This document shows, piece by piece, positions 46,668-55,305 of a stretch of 64,000 nucleotides of DNA. This stretch comes from an uncultured Faecalibacterium sp. (lineage in GTDB: Bacteria > Bacillota > Clostridia > Oscillospirales > Ruminococcaceae), in contig CAKSWG010000004.1 of assembly GCA_934511465.1 (NCBI GenBank), positions 1 through 64,000 on the forward strand. Reading direction: 5' to 3'. The position numbers were made by a program, and so were the translations under genes. Within the stretch, counting starts at the first letter, position 1. Every line of letters starts with the position of its first letter. The notes beneath the pieces were generated by a model. The model was not told the DNA's origin, did not search any database, and saw only the letters and a list, made by a program, of their open reading frames with translations.

Positions 46668-46690
46668 ATCCCGTTTTTTTATGGTATCAT
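46662..46690 (+). promoter_or_regulatory. Promoter of rnpB
   Basis: TTGCAA (46662-46667, the same palindromic hexamer), a 17-bp spacer and TATCAT (46685-46690). The predicted start is at about 46697, exactly the first base of the RNA. Confidence 0.82.
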
Positions 46691-46697
46691 GAGGAGC

Positions 46698-47043
46698 GGA
46701 AAACGAGTGGAACATACGGCGGCGGGGCGGCATTGACCGCTCTGAGGAAAGTCCGGGCCTCACAGAGCACGGTAACTGCTAACGGCAGCCGAGGGTGACC
46801 TCAGGGAAAGTGCAACAGAAAACAAACCGCCGCAGCAATGCGGTAAGGATGAAACGGCGAGGTAAGAGCTCACCAGCGCATGGGTGACCATGCGGCTTTG
46901 TAAACCCTACCGGAAGCAACGCCTATATGGGACGTACAGCGCTGCTCGCGTGTCCCGAAGGCGGCACGAACCTGTCAGCAATGGCAGGTCTAGACAGATC
47001 GTCGTTTAATACAGAACCCGGCTTACGGTCTATCTCGTTTTCC
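46698..47043 (+). ncRNA. rnpB: RNase P RNA (class A)
   Basis: About 346 nt. Conserved elements in order: GAGGAAAGTCCGGGC (CR I) at about 46741, the GGTAACTGCTAACGGC and GAGGGTGACCTCAGGGAA helices, ACAGAAAACAAACCGCCG, GGTAAGGATGAAACGGCGAG, GTAAACCCTACCGGAAGC and the 3' core TACAGAACCCGGCTTACGG. P1 is formed by GGAAAACGAG at the 5' end and CTCGTTTTCC at the 3' end, which sets the ends. It is the catalytic RNA that matures tRNA 5' ends. Confidence 0.96.
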
Positions 47044-47058
47044 ATTTTTATGGTTTTT

Positions 47059-47098
47059 CAAGGCGCTGTCTGCACCCGTGCAGACGGCGCTTTGTTTT
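47059..47098 (+). terminator. Terminator of rnpB
   Basis: A 16-bp stem with two G-U pairs (47059-47074 with 47079-47094) has a TTTTG tail, starting 15 nt after the RNA. Confidence 0.85.
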
Positions 47099-47137
47099 GT
47101 CACCGTTCTTTTACTTTTCGTTTGTGTCAGTTTGTGG

Positions 47138-47143
47138 TATACT
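47138..47143 (+). promoter_or_regulatory. -10 element upstream of nadE
   Basis: An extended -10, TGGTATACT; the -35 is poor (TTTTCG). About 50 nt separate it from the start codon. The SD AGGAT can pair with ATCCT just before the start (47182-47195). Confidence 0.5.
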
Positions 47144-47199
47144 ATGGGCACTGCAAGGCTTTGCAGTCAACTAAGAAAGACAGGATGTGAAATCCTCCA

Positions 47200-49125
47200 A
47201 TGAAAGATGGTTTTTTAAAGGCCGCTGCCCTTTCGCCCGCCTTGCGGGTGGCAGACTGCGCCTATAACGTGCAGCAGATCGCTGCGGCAGCACACGCCGC
47301 AGCCGCCCGCGGCGTGAAGCTTGCCGTGTTCCCCGAGTTCTGCCTGACCGGCTACACCTGCGGCGATCTGTTTTTGCAGCGCACCCTGCAAACCGGCGCA
47401 CTGGACGCTCTTTGCGCCCTGCTGGCCGAGACCAAGGCATTGGACATGGTCACGCTGGTGGGCCTGCCGCTGCTGGTGCACGGCAAGCTGTACAACTGCG
47501 CCGCTGTGCTGTGCCGCGGCAGGATCCTGGGCCTTGTGCCCAAGACCTACCTGCCCAACTACGGCGAATTCTACGAAAAGCGCCAGTTCACCCCCGGCAA
47601 TACCGAGGTGGAACTTATAGAGGTATGCGGCCAGCAGGTGCCTTTTGGCACTTCCCTGCTGTTCCGCTGCCGCCAGATGCCCAGCTTCGTGCTGGGCGTA
47701 GAGATCTGCGAGGACCTGTGGAGCGCCCTGCCGCCTTCCACCTTCCACGCGCTGGCCGGTGCCACCGTGGTCGCAAACCTTTCTGCCAGCGATGAGACCG
47801 TGGGCAAGGCCGAGTACCGCCGGGCGCTGGTGTCCAACCAGTCTGCCCGCCTGCTGTGCGGCTACCTGTACGCTTCCGCCGGGCACGGCGAGAGCACGCA
47901 GGACATGGTATTTGCCGGACACGACCTGATCGCCGAGAACGGCACCCTCCTTGCGGAGACTGCCCCCTTTGACGGCGGTTTTGCCGAGACCGAGCTCGAC
48001 TGCCAGCGCATGGAAGCCGAGCGTGCCCGCAACACCAGCTTCGAGCTTTCCACCGAGGGCTATACCACGGTGGAGTTCGATCTGGAGCCGGTGGAGACCA
48101 CGCTCACCCGCTGGATCGACCCGGCGCCCTTTGTGCCCGGCGACCCCAAGCGCCGCGCCGAGCGCTGCGAGCTCATTCTGAAGATGCAGGCCGACGGTCT
48201 TGCCAAACGTCTGGAGCATGCCCACGCCAAAACGGCGGTCATTGGCATTTCCGGCGGGCTGGACAGCTGCCTTGCGCTGCTGGTTGCCGTGCGCGCCATG
48301 AAGCAGCTGGGCCGTCCTGCCCGTGATGTGCTGGCCGTGACCATGCCCTGCTTCGGCACCACCAAGCGCACCCGCAGCAACGCGGAGATCTTGTGCGACG
48401 AGCTGCATGTTTCCTTTAAAGAGATCGACATTGCCAACACGGTGCACAGCCATTTTGCGGACATCGGTCAGGACGAGAGCGTGCTGGATGTGACCTTTGA
48501 AAACGGTCAGGCCCGCGTGCGCACGCTGGAGCTGATGGACACCGCCAACCGCACCGGCGGCCTTGTGGTGGGCACCGGCGACCTTTCGGAGCTGGCGCTG
48601 GGCTGGGCCACCTACAACGGCGACCACATGAGCATGTATGGCGTCAACGCCGGTGTGCCCAAAACGCTGGTGCGCCACCTTGTGCGCTACGAAGCCGATA
48701 TTGCCGCCACCGATGCCCTGCGCAAAGTGCTGCTGGACATTCTGGATACGCCCGTCTCCCCGGAGCTGCTGCCCGCCAAGGACGGCGAGATCGCGCAAAA
48801 GACCGAGGACCTTGTGGGCCCGTATGAGCTGCACGATTTTTACCTGTATCAGGTGCTGCGCTTCGGCTTTGGCCCGGCCAAAATTTTCCGGCTGGCAAAG
48901 GCTGCGTTCGCAGGCCGGCCGGAGTACCCGGACAGCGTGCTGTACAAGTGGCTGCGCAACTTCTACTGGCGGTTCTTTGCCCAGCAGTTCAAGCGCAGCT
49001 GCCTGCCGGACGGCCCCAAGGTGGGCAGCGTGACCCTTTCGCCCCGCGGCGACTGGCGGATGCCCAGCGATGCCTGTGCCGCACTGTGGCTGGCTGAGCT
49101 GGAACAATTACAGATCAAGGATTAA
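47200..49125 (+). CDS. nadE: Glutamine-dependent NAD+ synthetase
   Basis: 641 residues. The N-terminal nitrilase-like glutaminase domain has the Glu of FPEFCLTGYTCGD (about 48), Lys of PKTYLPNYGEFYEKR (about 115) and Cys of GVEICEDLW (about 170). The C-terminal synthetase domain has the P-loop GISGGLDSCLALLVAV (about 350), TMPCFGTTKRTRSNA and GTGDLSELALGWATYNGDHMSMY. It makes NAD+ from deamido-NAD. Its own extended -10 lies about 57 nt upstream, and the genes for a NusG-II protein and an LCP protein follow closely. Confidence 0.95.
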   Translation: MKDGFLKAAALSPALRVADCAYNVQQIAAAAHAAAARGVKLAVFPEFCLTGYTCGDLFLQRTLQTGALDALCALLAETKALDMVTLVGLPLLVHGKLYNCAAVLCRGRILGLVPKTYLPNYGEFYEKRQFTPGNTEVELIEVCGQQVPFGTSLLFRCRQMPSFVLGVEICEDLWSALPPSTFHALAGATVVANLSASDETVGKAEYRRALVSNQSARLLCGYLYASAGHGESTQDMVFAGHDLIAENGTLLAETAPFDGGFAETELDCQRMEAERARNTSFELSTEGYTTVEFDLEPVETTLTRWIDPAPFVPGDPKRRAERCELILKMQADGLAKRLEHAHAKTAVIGISGGLDSCLALLVAVRAMKQLGRPARDVLAVTMPCFGTTKRTRSNAEILCDELHVSFKEIDIANTVHSHFADIGQDESVLDVTFENGQARVRTLELMDTANRTGGLVVGTGDLSELALGWATYNGDHMSMYGVNAGVPKTLVRHLVRYEADIAATDALRKVLLDILDTPVSPELLPAKDGEIAQKTEDLVGPYELHDFYLYQVLRFGFGPAKIFRLAKAAFAGRPEYPDSVLYKWLRNFYWRFFAQQFKRSCLPDGPKVGSVTLSPRGDWRMPSDACAALWLAELEQLQIKD

Positions 49126-49128
49126 CGC

Positions 49129-49482
49129 ATGAAAAACAAAAAGCTGCTTACCAATCTTCTGTTTGCCGTGGTCATTCTGGCCATTGCCGCTGTGCTGCTG
49201 GTGGTGCGCCGCGTGCACGCTTCCGGCTCCGGACTGCGGGCCGAGCTGATCTACGGCGACAACAACACCACCATGAACCTGCCGCTGGACGTGGATGAGA
49301 CCTATGATGTGGACACCGGTTACTATACCGTCCACATCCAGATCAAGGACGGTGCAGCCCGGTTTGTGGATTCGCCCTGCCCGGATCACATCTGTGAAGG
49401 CTTCGGCTGGCTTTCTAACGAGGATCAGACCGCCACCTGCCTTCCGGCCCGTGCCGTGCTGACCATCGTGCCTGTTTCCTGA
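49129..49482 (+). CDS. NusG domain II-containing membrane-anchored protein
   Basis: 117 residues. An N-terminal transmembrane helix (LLTNLLFAVVILAIAAVLLVV) precedes an extracytoplasmic NusG domain II-like fold with SPCPDHICEGFGWLSNEDQTATCLPARAVLTI, the typical four-strand pattern with conserved Cys residues. The function is unknown; in other Firmicutes such proteins occur near electron-transfer or polyprenyl genes. It starts 3 nt after the nadE stop. Confidence 0.82.
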   Translation: MKNKKLLTNLLFAVVILAIAAVLLVVRRVHASGSGLRAELIYGDNNTTMNLPLDVDETYDVDTGYYTVHIQIKDGAARFVDSPCPDHICEGFGWLSNEDQTATCLPARAVLTIVPVS

Positions 49483-49499
49483 GAAAAGGAGAGTTTTGA

Positions 49500-51191
49500 A
49501 TGATGGATGAAACCGATCGTTCCCACGAGGAACACCGCGCGCTGCGGCACATCAGCCGCAAGGCGGATTCTGAGGATGCTGCCCCCATTGAGGTGGACAG
49601 CTCCGCGTTCTTCTCCGAGCTGCCGCCGGAACCGCCGCAGACGCCGCCGCCCCAAAAGCCGCCGCGCAGCAGCACACCTGTGCCGCCAAGACCCCAGCCG
49701 CCTGTGGATGGAGCTGTGGCAGCACCTTCCAAATGGGGGAATATTTTGCTGATCGTACAAGGGATCTTAAGTGTTCTGGCGCTGGTGCAGCTGTGGCGCA
49801 CCCAGATGCTGCCGGTGCTGTATCTGGTCATTCTGGCCGCACTGCTGGCATTGCTGTGGCTGCTGGTAAAGCGCTGTCAGGAGTACAATGTACCGGGCAA
49901 GGTGGCCCGGGTGTTCTCGGTGTTCCTGTGCGCCGCCATGGCGCTGGGCTGCATCTGGGCGCAGCAGGGCCTTGCCGCCCTTGGCAGCATGACCTCCGGC
50001 CTGCTCACCGGTGCCGAAGCCAACAAGATCACCAAGGAGCCCTTTGTGATCTACCTCAGCGGCGTGGACACCCGCGGCGAGCTGACCGAAAAAGCCCGCA
50101 GCGACGTGAACATCCTTGCCGCCGTGAATCCCGTTACCAAGCGCGTGGCCCTGATCAACACGCCCCGTGACTATTACGTGGACCTTGCCGGCACCGACAG
50201 TAAGGACAAGCTGACCCACGCCGGTCTGTACGGCGTGGAGACCAGCATGGCAACGCTGGGCAACCTGTACGGCGTCAATGTGGATCATTACATCCGCATC
50301 AACTTTGCGGGCTTTATCAACATCATCGACGCATTGGGCGGTGTGGATGTCTACTCCGATCAGGCGTTCACCTCGGTGGGCAGCCCCGGCTACTACGACC
50401 CCACCACCTTTGTGGAAGGCTGGAACCATCTGGACGGCAAGGCCGCTCTGGCTTTTGCCCGCGAGCGCCACGCCTTTGCCTCCGGCGATATCCAGCGCGG
50501 CATCAACCAGATGAAGGTGATCGATGCCATGCTGAACAAGATCAAGTCCCCTGCCCTGCTGATGGGCTTTTCCAAGATCATGGATGCCGCCTCCGACTGC
50601 TTTGTGACCAGCTTTTCACAGGATCAGATCAGTGCGCTGGTGCGGATGCAGCTGAGCGACTTTGCCGAGTGGGATATTGAAAGCTATACCGTCACCGGCA
50701 CAAGCTCCAGCAGCACCAAGTGCTACTCTGCCAAGGGACAGAAGCTCTACGTCATGAAGCCGGACGATTCTTCTGTAAGCAAGGCCAGGGAAATGCTCGC
50801 GTCCGTGCTGGGCGGTGAGGGCACCGTTGCCGACACCACCCAGAAGCCGGAAAAGACTGAGGTGTTCACCCCCACCACCGACCCGAACGCCGCCGTTTCG
50901 GAGGTGCCTGCCGAGAGCGTTCCCGAGGAAGTGCCCGCCGAGAGCGTGCCGGAAGAGACCGTCCCGGCTGACCAGCCTGCAGATGCAGAGCAGCCTGCCG
51001 ACACCCAGACGCCGGAGCCGGAAGCTCCCGCTGAAGGCGAGACCGGCGGGGACACACCTGCCGAAGCCCCGTCTATCTCCCTGCCCACGCAGGAAGAGGT
51101 GGAACAGGCTGCATCGTCCATCTACAATGCGGCTTCCTCCATCTGGGGTGCCATTCAGGATGCCGCTTCGCAGCAGAACGACGCGGCCTGA
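49500..51191 (+). CDS. LCP-family (LytR-CpsA-Psr) wall polymer transferase
   Basis: 563 residues. A Pro-rich cytoplasmic N-terminus is followed by three transmembrane helices (about 80-175) and the LCP catalytic domain (IYLSGVDTRGELTEKARSDVNIL, INTPRDYYVDLAG, DKLTHAGLYG, YIRINFAGFINIIDALGGVDVYS, ALAFARERHAFASGDIQRGINQ), with Arg and Asp residues used to bind polyprenyl-phosphate. It attaches anionic glycopolymers to peptidoglycan. The C-terminal 110 residues are low-complexity Pro/Glu/Ala, with near-repeats of VPAESVPEE, likely spanning the wall. SD AAAAGGAG precedes the start. Confidence 0.92.
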   Translation: MMDETDRSHEEHRALRHISRKADSEDAAPIEVDSSAFFSELPPEPPQTPPPQKPPRSSTPVPPRPQPPVDGAVAAPSKWGNILLIVQGILSVLALVQLWRTQMLPVLYLVILAALLALLWLLVKRCQEYNVPGKVARVFSVFLCAAMALGCIWAQQGLAALGSMTSGLLTGAEANKITKEPFVIYLSGVDTRGELTEKARSDVNILAAVNPVTKRVALINTPRDYYVDLAGTDSKDKLTHAGLYGVETSMATLGNLYGVNVDHYIRINFAGFINIIDALGGVDVYSDQAFTSVGSPGYYDPTTFVEGWNHLDGKAALAFARERHAFASGDIQRGINQMKVIDAMLNKIKSPALLMGFSKIMDAASDCFVTSFSQDQISALVRMQLSDFAEWDIESYTVTGTSSSSTKCYSAKGQKLYVMKPDDSSVSKAREMLASVLGGEGTVADTTQKPEKTEVFTPTTDPNAAVSEVPAESVPEEVPAESVPEETVPADQPADAEQPADTQTPEPEAPAEGETGGDTPAEAPSISLPTQEEVEQAASSIYNAASSIWGAIQDAASQQNDAA

Positions 51192-51250
51192 CGATTTGAA
51201 ATCTCCTCTGCGCAAGCTCCGGACTCTATAGCGGAAATATTATTTTATTT

Positions 51251-51293
51251 GCAAAACAGGAAACGACTGCGGTCATTTCCTGTTTTGCTTTTT
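51251..51293 (+). terminator. Terminator of nadE-LCP operon
   Basis: A perfect 13-bp stem (GCAAAACAGGAAA with TTTCCTGTTTTGC, 51251-51263/51276-51288) is followed by TTTTTC. Confidence 0.9.
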
Positions 51294-51321
51294 CACCAGA
51301 AAGGCCGTGCCGCTGAACCGC

Positions 51322-51360
51322 ATAAAAATGCCGCCTGCATCTTGAACCAATGCAGGCGGC
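51322..51360 (-). terminator. Terminator of deoB
   Basis: A 10-bp stem (GCCGCCTGCA with TGCAGGCGGC, 51330-51339/51351-51360) is followed by ATTTTTATG on the minus strand. Confidence 0.8.
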
Positions 51361-51380
51361 TTTCTCATTTTATAAAATCA

Positions 51381-52559
51381 TTACGCTTTGATCTCGTTCC
51401 AGACGCTCTTGCCATCCAGACTGGAAGCATCCACATCCAGATACTCGCAGATGGTCCGGGCAATGGTGCCAAAGCACAGACGGGTGCCAAGGTCAACGCC
51501 GGGCTTCACGCCCTTGCCGCAGATCAGGTACGGCACATACTCGCGGGTGTGGTCGGTGGTCTTGGTATAGGACGGGTCGCAGCCGTGGTCAGCTGTGACC
51601 ATGAGGAGATCACCCTCCCGCATTCCGGGGATGAAGTCTGCCACGAACCTGTCGAACTCGGTAGCAGCGGCGGCATAGCCTGCCACATCGCGGCGGTGGC
51701 CGTAGAGCATATCGAAGTCCACCAGATTTACAAAGGCAAGGCCCTCAAAGTCGCGGGTCTGCAGTGCCTTGGTGAAGGCGATGCCGTTGGTGTTGCCGGT
51801 GGTCTTGATCTTCTCGGTCACGCCCTCGCCGTCAAAGATATCAAAAATTTTGCCTACGGCGATCACATCCCTGCCCGCGCCTTTGAGCAGGTCCAGCATG
51901 GTGGCGCGGGGCGGCTTGAGGCTCAGATCGTGACGGTTGGTGGTGCGGTAGAAGGTGTCGGCAGTATGGCCCAGGAAGGGGCGTGCGATCACGCGGCCCA
52001 CGCCGTACTCGCCCTTGAGCATTTCGCGGGCGATCTCGCAGTAGCGGTAGAGCTCATGCACCGGCACCAGCTCTTCGTTGGCGGCCACCTGAAATACGCT
52101 GTCGGCGCTGGTATAGACGATAAGAGCGTTTTCTTTCATGGCCTGCTCGCCGTAGTCCTTCAGCACCTGCGTGCCGGAATAGGGCTTGTTGCACAGCACC
52201 TTGTGGCCGGTCTTTTCCTCAAACTCGTGGATGAGCTCTGCCGGGAAGCCCTCCGGGAAGGTGGGCAGCGGCTTGGGGCTGACAACACCCGCGATCTCCC
52301 AGTGGCCGATGGTGGTATCCTTGCCCATGCTCTGTTCCTGCAAACGGGCAAAGGAGCCGATGGGCGCTGCGGCCTTTTCGCCTGCCGTGACCCCATCGAT
52401 GTTGAACATGCCCAGCTTTTGCAGGTTGGGGCAGTGGAAGTTGGGGTGCTTTGCAATGGCGCCGAGCGTATTGGTGCCCTCATCGCCAAAGGCGGCGGCG
52501 TCCGGCTCTGCACCAATGCCAAAGCTGTCGAGGACGATCAGAAAAACGCGCTTTTCCAT
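51381..52559 (-). CDS. deoB: Phosphopentomutase
   Basis: 392 residues. It converts (deoxy)ribose-1-phosphate to the 5-phosphate, the last step before nucleoside carbon enters central metabolism. Motifs: RVFLIVLDSFGIGAEPDA (metal Asp), DTTIGHWEIAG, VNLVDFDMLYGHRRD and VTADHGCDPSY, the alkaline phosphatase-superfamily set. The longer reading upstream crosses the promoter, so the ATG at 52559 is chosen. It lies apart from the nucleoside cluster. Confidence 0.95.
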   Translation of the reverse strand: MEKRVFLIVLDSFGIGAEPDAAAFGDEGTNTLGAIAKHPNFHCPNLQKLGMFNIDGVTAGEKAAAPIGSFARLQEQSMGKDTTIGHWEIAGVVSPKPLPTFPEGFPAELIHEFEEKTGHKVLCNKPYSGTQVLKDYGEQAMKENALIVYTSADSVFQVAANEELVPVHELYRYCEIAREMLKGEYGVGRVIARPFLGHTADTFYRTTNRHDLSLKPPRATMLDLLKGAGRDVIAVGKIFDIFDGEGVTEKIKTTGNTNGIAFTKALQTRDFEGLAFVNLVDFDMLYGHRRDVAGYAAAATEFDRFVADFIPGMREGDLLMVTADHGCDPSYTKTTDHTREYVPYLICGKGVKPGVDLGTRLCFGTIARTICEYLDVDASSLDGKSVWNEIKA

Positions 52560-52623
52560 ATCGTTTTTTCTCCATTTCTTCCGGGGGAGATGCCCCGGAT
52601 AAGTGATACTATCTTTATCTATC

Positions 52624-52652
52624 ATTATAAGCAAATCCCGTGCCGGATGCAA
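52624..52652 (-). promoter_or_regulatory. Promoter of deoB
   Basis: TTGCAT (52647-52652), a 17-bp spacer and TATAAT (52624-52629) on the minus strand. Confidence 0.8.
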
Positions 52653-52814
52653 GCATTTTCGCCTTGCCGCCAATATCCGTCATTTTTACTAAAATGTTCG
52701 TTGATTTCTTCACGATTCGACGAAGCATTTTCGCATTTTTACACGCAGGCACGCTTTTTGACGGCAAAGACCTCTTAGCCGCCAAAAAAATTGGAGCGCG
52801 GCGTTAATTTTTTC

Positions 52815-52843
52815 TTGCCCTATTGTATCCAAGCGGTTATAAT
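52815..52843 (+). promoter_or_regulatory. Promoter of pyk-luxS
   Basis: TTGCCC (52815-52820), a 17-bp spacer and TATAAT (52838-52843). The 432-nt divergent region between deoB and pyk holds only the two promoters and, before pyk, a leader of about 140 nt with a repeated ACCACAG..GGATTTTTCC element (about 52864-52920). Confidence 0.78.
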
Positions 52844-52992
52844 AGTAAATGGAAAAGTTTTGAACCACAGGATTTTTCCGCTTTTGTACCACAGCACGGG
52901 ATTTTTCCCGTTGGCCGCGTGCAGCTGCCTGTATGACAGCAGACAACCTGCCGCAAAATAGAGAATGTGAAGCATAGTTGGAGGTAAAGGAT

Positions 52993-54747
52993 ATGAGAAA
53001 AACCAAGATCATCTGCACTCTGGGCCCGTCCACCGATCAGGAAGGCGTTCTGCGCGAGCTGGTCGCCAATGGCATGAACGTTGCCCGTTTTAATTTTTCC
53101 CACGGCTCCCACGAGGAGCATCTGGGCCGCTTTGAAAAGCTGAAGGCCATCCGTGAAGAGCTGGGCAAGCCGGTCGCCGCCCTGCTGGACACCAAGGGCC
53201 CCGAGATCCGCCTGAAGGACTTCAAGAACGGCACCGAGATGCTGGAAGCCGGCCAGACCTTCACCCTGACCACCCGCGAGGTGGAGGGCACCAAGGAGAT
53301 CTGTTCCATTACCTATAAGGACCTGCCGCAGGATGTGCAGCCCGGCGGCACCATCATGCTGGACGATGGCCTGGTCAAGCTTCAGATCGTCACTGTAAAT
53401 GACACCGACATCGTGTGCAAGGTGCTGAACAACGGCAAGATCAAGAATAAAAAGGGCGTCAATGTGCCCGGCGTGCACCTGTCCATGCCGTATATGAGCC
53501 AGCGCGACCGCGACGACATCATCTTTGGCGCACAGCAGGGCTTTGACTTCATCGCCGCTTCCTTCGTGCGCACCGCGCAGGATGTGTACGATATCCGCAA
53601 TCTGCTCAACGAGTACGATTCCGACATCCGCATCATCGCCAAGATCGAGAACCGTGAGGGTGTGAACAACATCGACAGCATTCTGGCTGCCGCCGATGCC
53701 GTCATGGTGGCCCGCGGCGACTTGGGCGTTGAGATCGACTTTACCGAGCTGCCCGGCATCCAGAAGAACATCATCGAGCGCTCCTTCTCCTTTGGCAAGC
53801 CCATCGTCACCGCTACCCAGATGCTGGACAGCATGATCGTGAACCCCCGCCCCACCCGTGCCGAGATCTCCGACGTGGCAAATGCCATCTACGACGGCAC
53901 CTCTGCCATCATGCTTTCCGGCGAGACTGCTGCCGGTGCTTATCCGGTGGATGCTCTCAAGACCATGTCTGCCATTGCTGAGCGCACCGAGCAGGAGAAC
54001 CACGCCCGCTTTGTCCCCCTCACCGAGAACACCGGCAAGATCAGTGTGAGCGATGCAACTGCACACGCTGCCTGCCTGACCGCCAAGGACGTAAACGCCG
54101 CAGCCATCGTCACCGTTTCCGAGTCCGGCAACACCGCCCGTCTGCTGAGCAAGTACCGCCCGGAGCAGCCTATTATCGCCTGCGTGATGAAGGAGCAGGT
54201 ACAGCGTCAGCTGGCCCTGAGCTGGGGCATCACCCCGCTGATGATGCCTCTGGCACACAGCACCGATGAGCTGATTGAAATGTCCACCTCTCTGGCCAAG
54301 GAAAACGGCTACCTGCACAATGGTGAGCTGGCGGTCGTGACCGCAGGCGTGCCCGTGGGCGTGTCCGGCACCACCAACATGATCAAGATCCACATGGTGG
54401 GCAACTGTCTGGCTACCGGCGTGGGCGTGGGCCGCGAGAATGCCGATGTGTCCAGCGCCACCGGCAAGGCCTGTGTCTGCCGCACGCTGGAAGAGGTGCG
54501 TGCAAAGTTCAAGCCCGGCATGGTGCTGGTGGTGCCCTCCACCAGCAACGAAATGCTGAGCTACGTGCGCGATGCCGCCGCTCTGGTGGTGGAAGAGCCG
54601 GGCCTGAACAGCCACGCTGCCATTGCCGGCAAGGCTCTGCTCAAACCCACCGTTGTGGGTGCCGCCGGTGCCACCAGCCACATCCGTGACGGCCTGATGG
54701 TCGCCGTGGACTGCGCACACGGCAGCGTGCAGCGCCTGCAGGCCTAA
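52993..54747 (+). CDS. pyk: Pyruvate kinase with C-terminal PEP-utiliser domain
   Basis: 584 residues. The core enzyme has MRKTKIICTLGPSTD, MNVARFNFSHGSHEEH, LLDTKGPEIR, KIENREGVNNID, VMVARGDLGVEI and TATQMLDSMI, all pyruvate kinase signatures. After the regulatory domain a further segment of about 100 residues (GMVLVVPSTSNEMLSYVRDAAALVVEEPGLNSHAAIAGKALLKPTVVGA) resembles the phosphohistidine domain of PEP-using enzymes, as in Bacillus pyruvate kinase. SD GGAGG precedes the ATG. Confidence 0.97.
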   Translation: MRKTKIICTLGPSTDQEGVLRELVANGMNVARFNFSHGSHEEHLGRFEKLKAIREELGKPVAALLDTKGPEIRLKDFKNGTEMLEAGQTFTLTTREVEGTKEICSITYKDLPQDVQPGGTIMLDDGLVKLQIVTVNDTDIVCKVLNNGKIKNKKGVNVPGVHLSMPYMSQRDRDDIIFGAQQGFDFIAASFVRTAQDVYDIRNLLNEYDSDIRIIAKIENREGVNNIDSILAAADAVMVARGDLGVEIDFTELPGIQKNIIERSFSFGKPIVTATQMLDSMIVNPRPTRAEISDVANAIYDGTSAIMLSGETAAGAYPVDALKTMSAIAERTEQENHARFVPLTENTGKISVSDATAHAACLTAKDVNAAAIVTVSESGNTARLLSKYRPEQPIIACVMKEQVQRQLALSWGITPLMMPLAHSTDELIEMSTSLAKENGYLHNGELAVVTAGVPVGVSGTTNMIKIHMVGNCLATGVGVGRENADVSSATGKACVCRTLEEVRAKFKPGMVLVVPSTSNEMLSYVRDAAALVVEEPGLNSHAAIAGKALLKPTVVGAAGATSHIRDGLMVAVDCAHGSVQRLQA

Positions 54748-54763
54748 GCCAAAGGAGACCGCC

Positions 54764-55216
54764 ATGGAACGCATTGCAAGTTTCTGTGTTGACCATACCA
54801 AACTGGACCGCGGCATGTACCTGAGCCGTCAGGACGGCGATGTGCTCACTTGGGACATCCGCATGAAAAAGCCCAATCACGGCGATTACCTGACCACCGG
54901 TGCCGCCCACACGCTGGAGCATCTGTTTGCCACCTATGCGCGCAACAGTGCCTTTCAGGACGGCGTCATCTACGTTGGCCCCATGGGCTGCCGCACCGGC
55001 TTTTACCTGCTCACCCGCGGCCTGACGCCTGCTCAGGCACTGGAGCTGACTGTGGAGTCCTTCCGCTTCATGGCTGGCTTTGAGGGCGCGGTGCCCGGTG
55101 CCAGCGAAGTGGAGTGCGGCAACTACCGCGACATGGACCTGCCCGCCGCCAAAGCCGAAGCCGCTGCCATGCTGCCGGTGCTGGAAGCACTGACCGGCGA
55201 CGACCTGCATTACTAA
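54764..55216 (+). CDS. luxS: S-ribosylhomocysteine lyase
   Basis: 150 residues. It cleaves S-ribosylhomocysteine to homocysteine and DPD, the precursor of autoinducer-2. Metal ligands: HTLEHLFATYARN (HxxEH, about 52-56) and Cys in SEVECGNYRDMD (about 122). Also KLDRGMYLSRQD and MGCRTGFYLL with the conserved Cys. Starts 16 nt after pyk with SD AAAGGAG, so the two genes are co-transcribed. Confidence 0.96.
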   Translation: MERIASFCVDHTKLDRGMYLSRQDGDVLTWDIRMKKPNHGDYLTTGAAHTLEHLFATYARNSAFQDGVIYVGPMGCRTGFYLLTRGLTPAQALELTVESFRFMAGFEGAVPGASEVECGNYRDMDLPAAKAEAAAMLPVLEALTGDDLHY

Positions 55217-55246
55217 GCTATCTTCCCCCTTCAAATCCATCATCAT

Positions 55247-55297
55247 AAAAAAAGCGCTCTCCCGCCGGGTTTCCGTTGGGAGAGCGCTTTCGTTTTA
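55247..55297. terminator. Bidirectional terminator between luxS and cutC
   Basis: A perfect 13-bp stem (AAAGCGCTCTCCC with GGGAGAGCGCTTT, 55251-55263/55278-55290) has a CGTTTTA tail on the plus strand and seven Ts on the minus strand. Confidence 0.88.
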
Positions 55298-55305
55298 TTC
55301 GGTTT

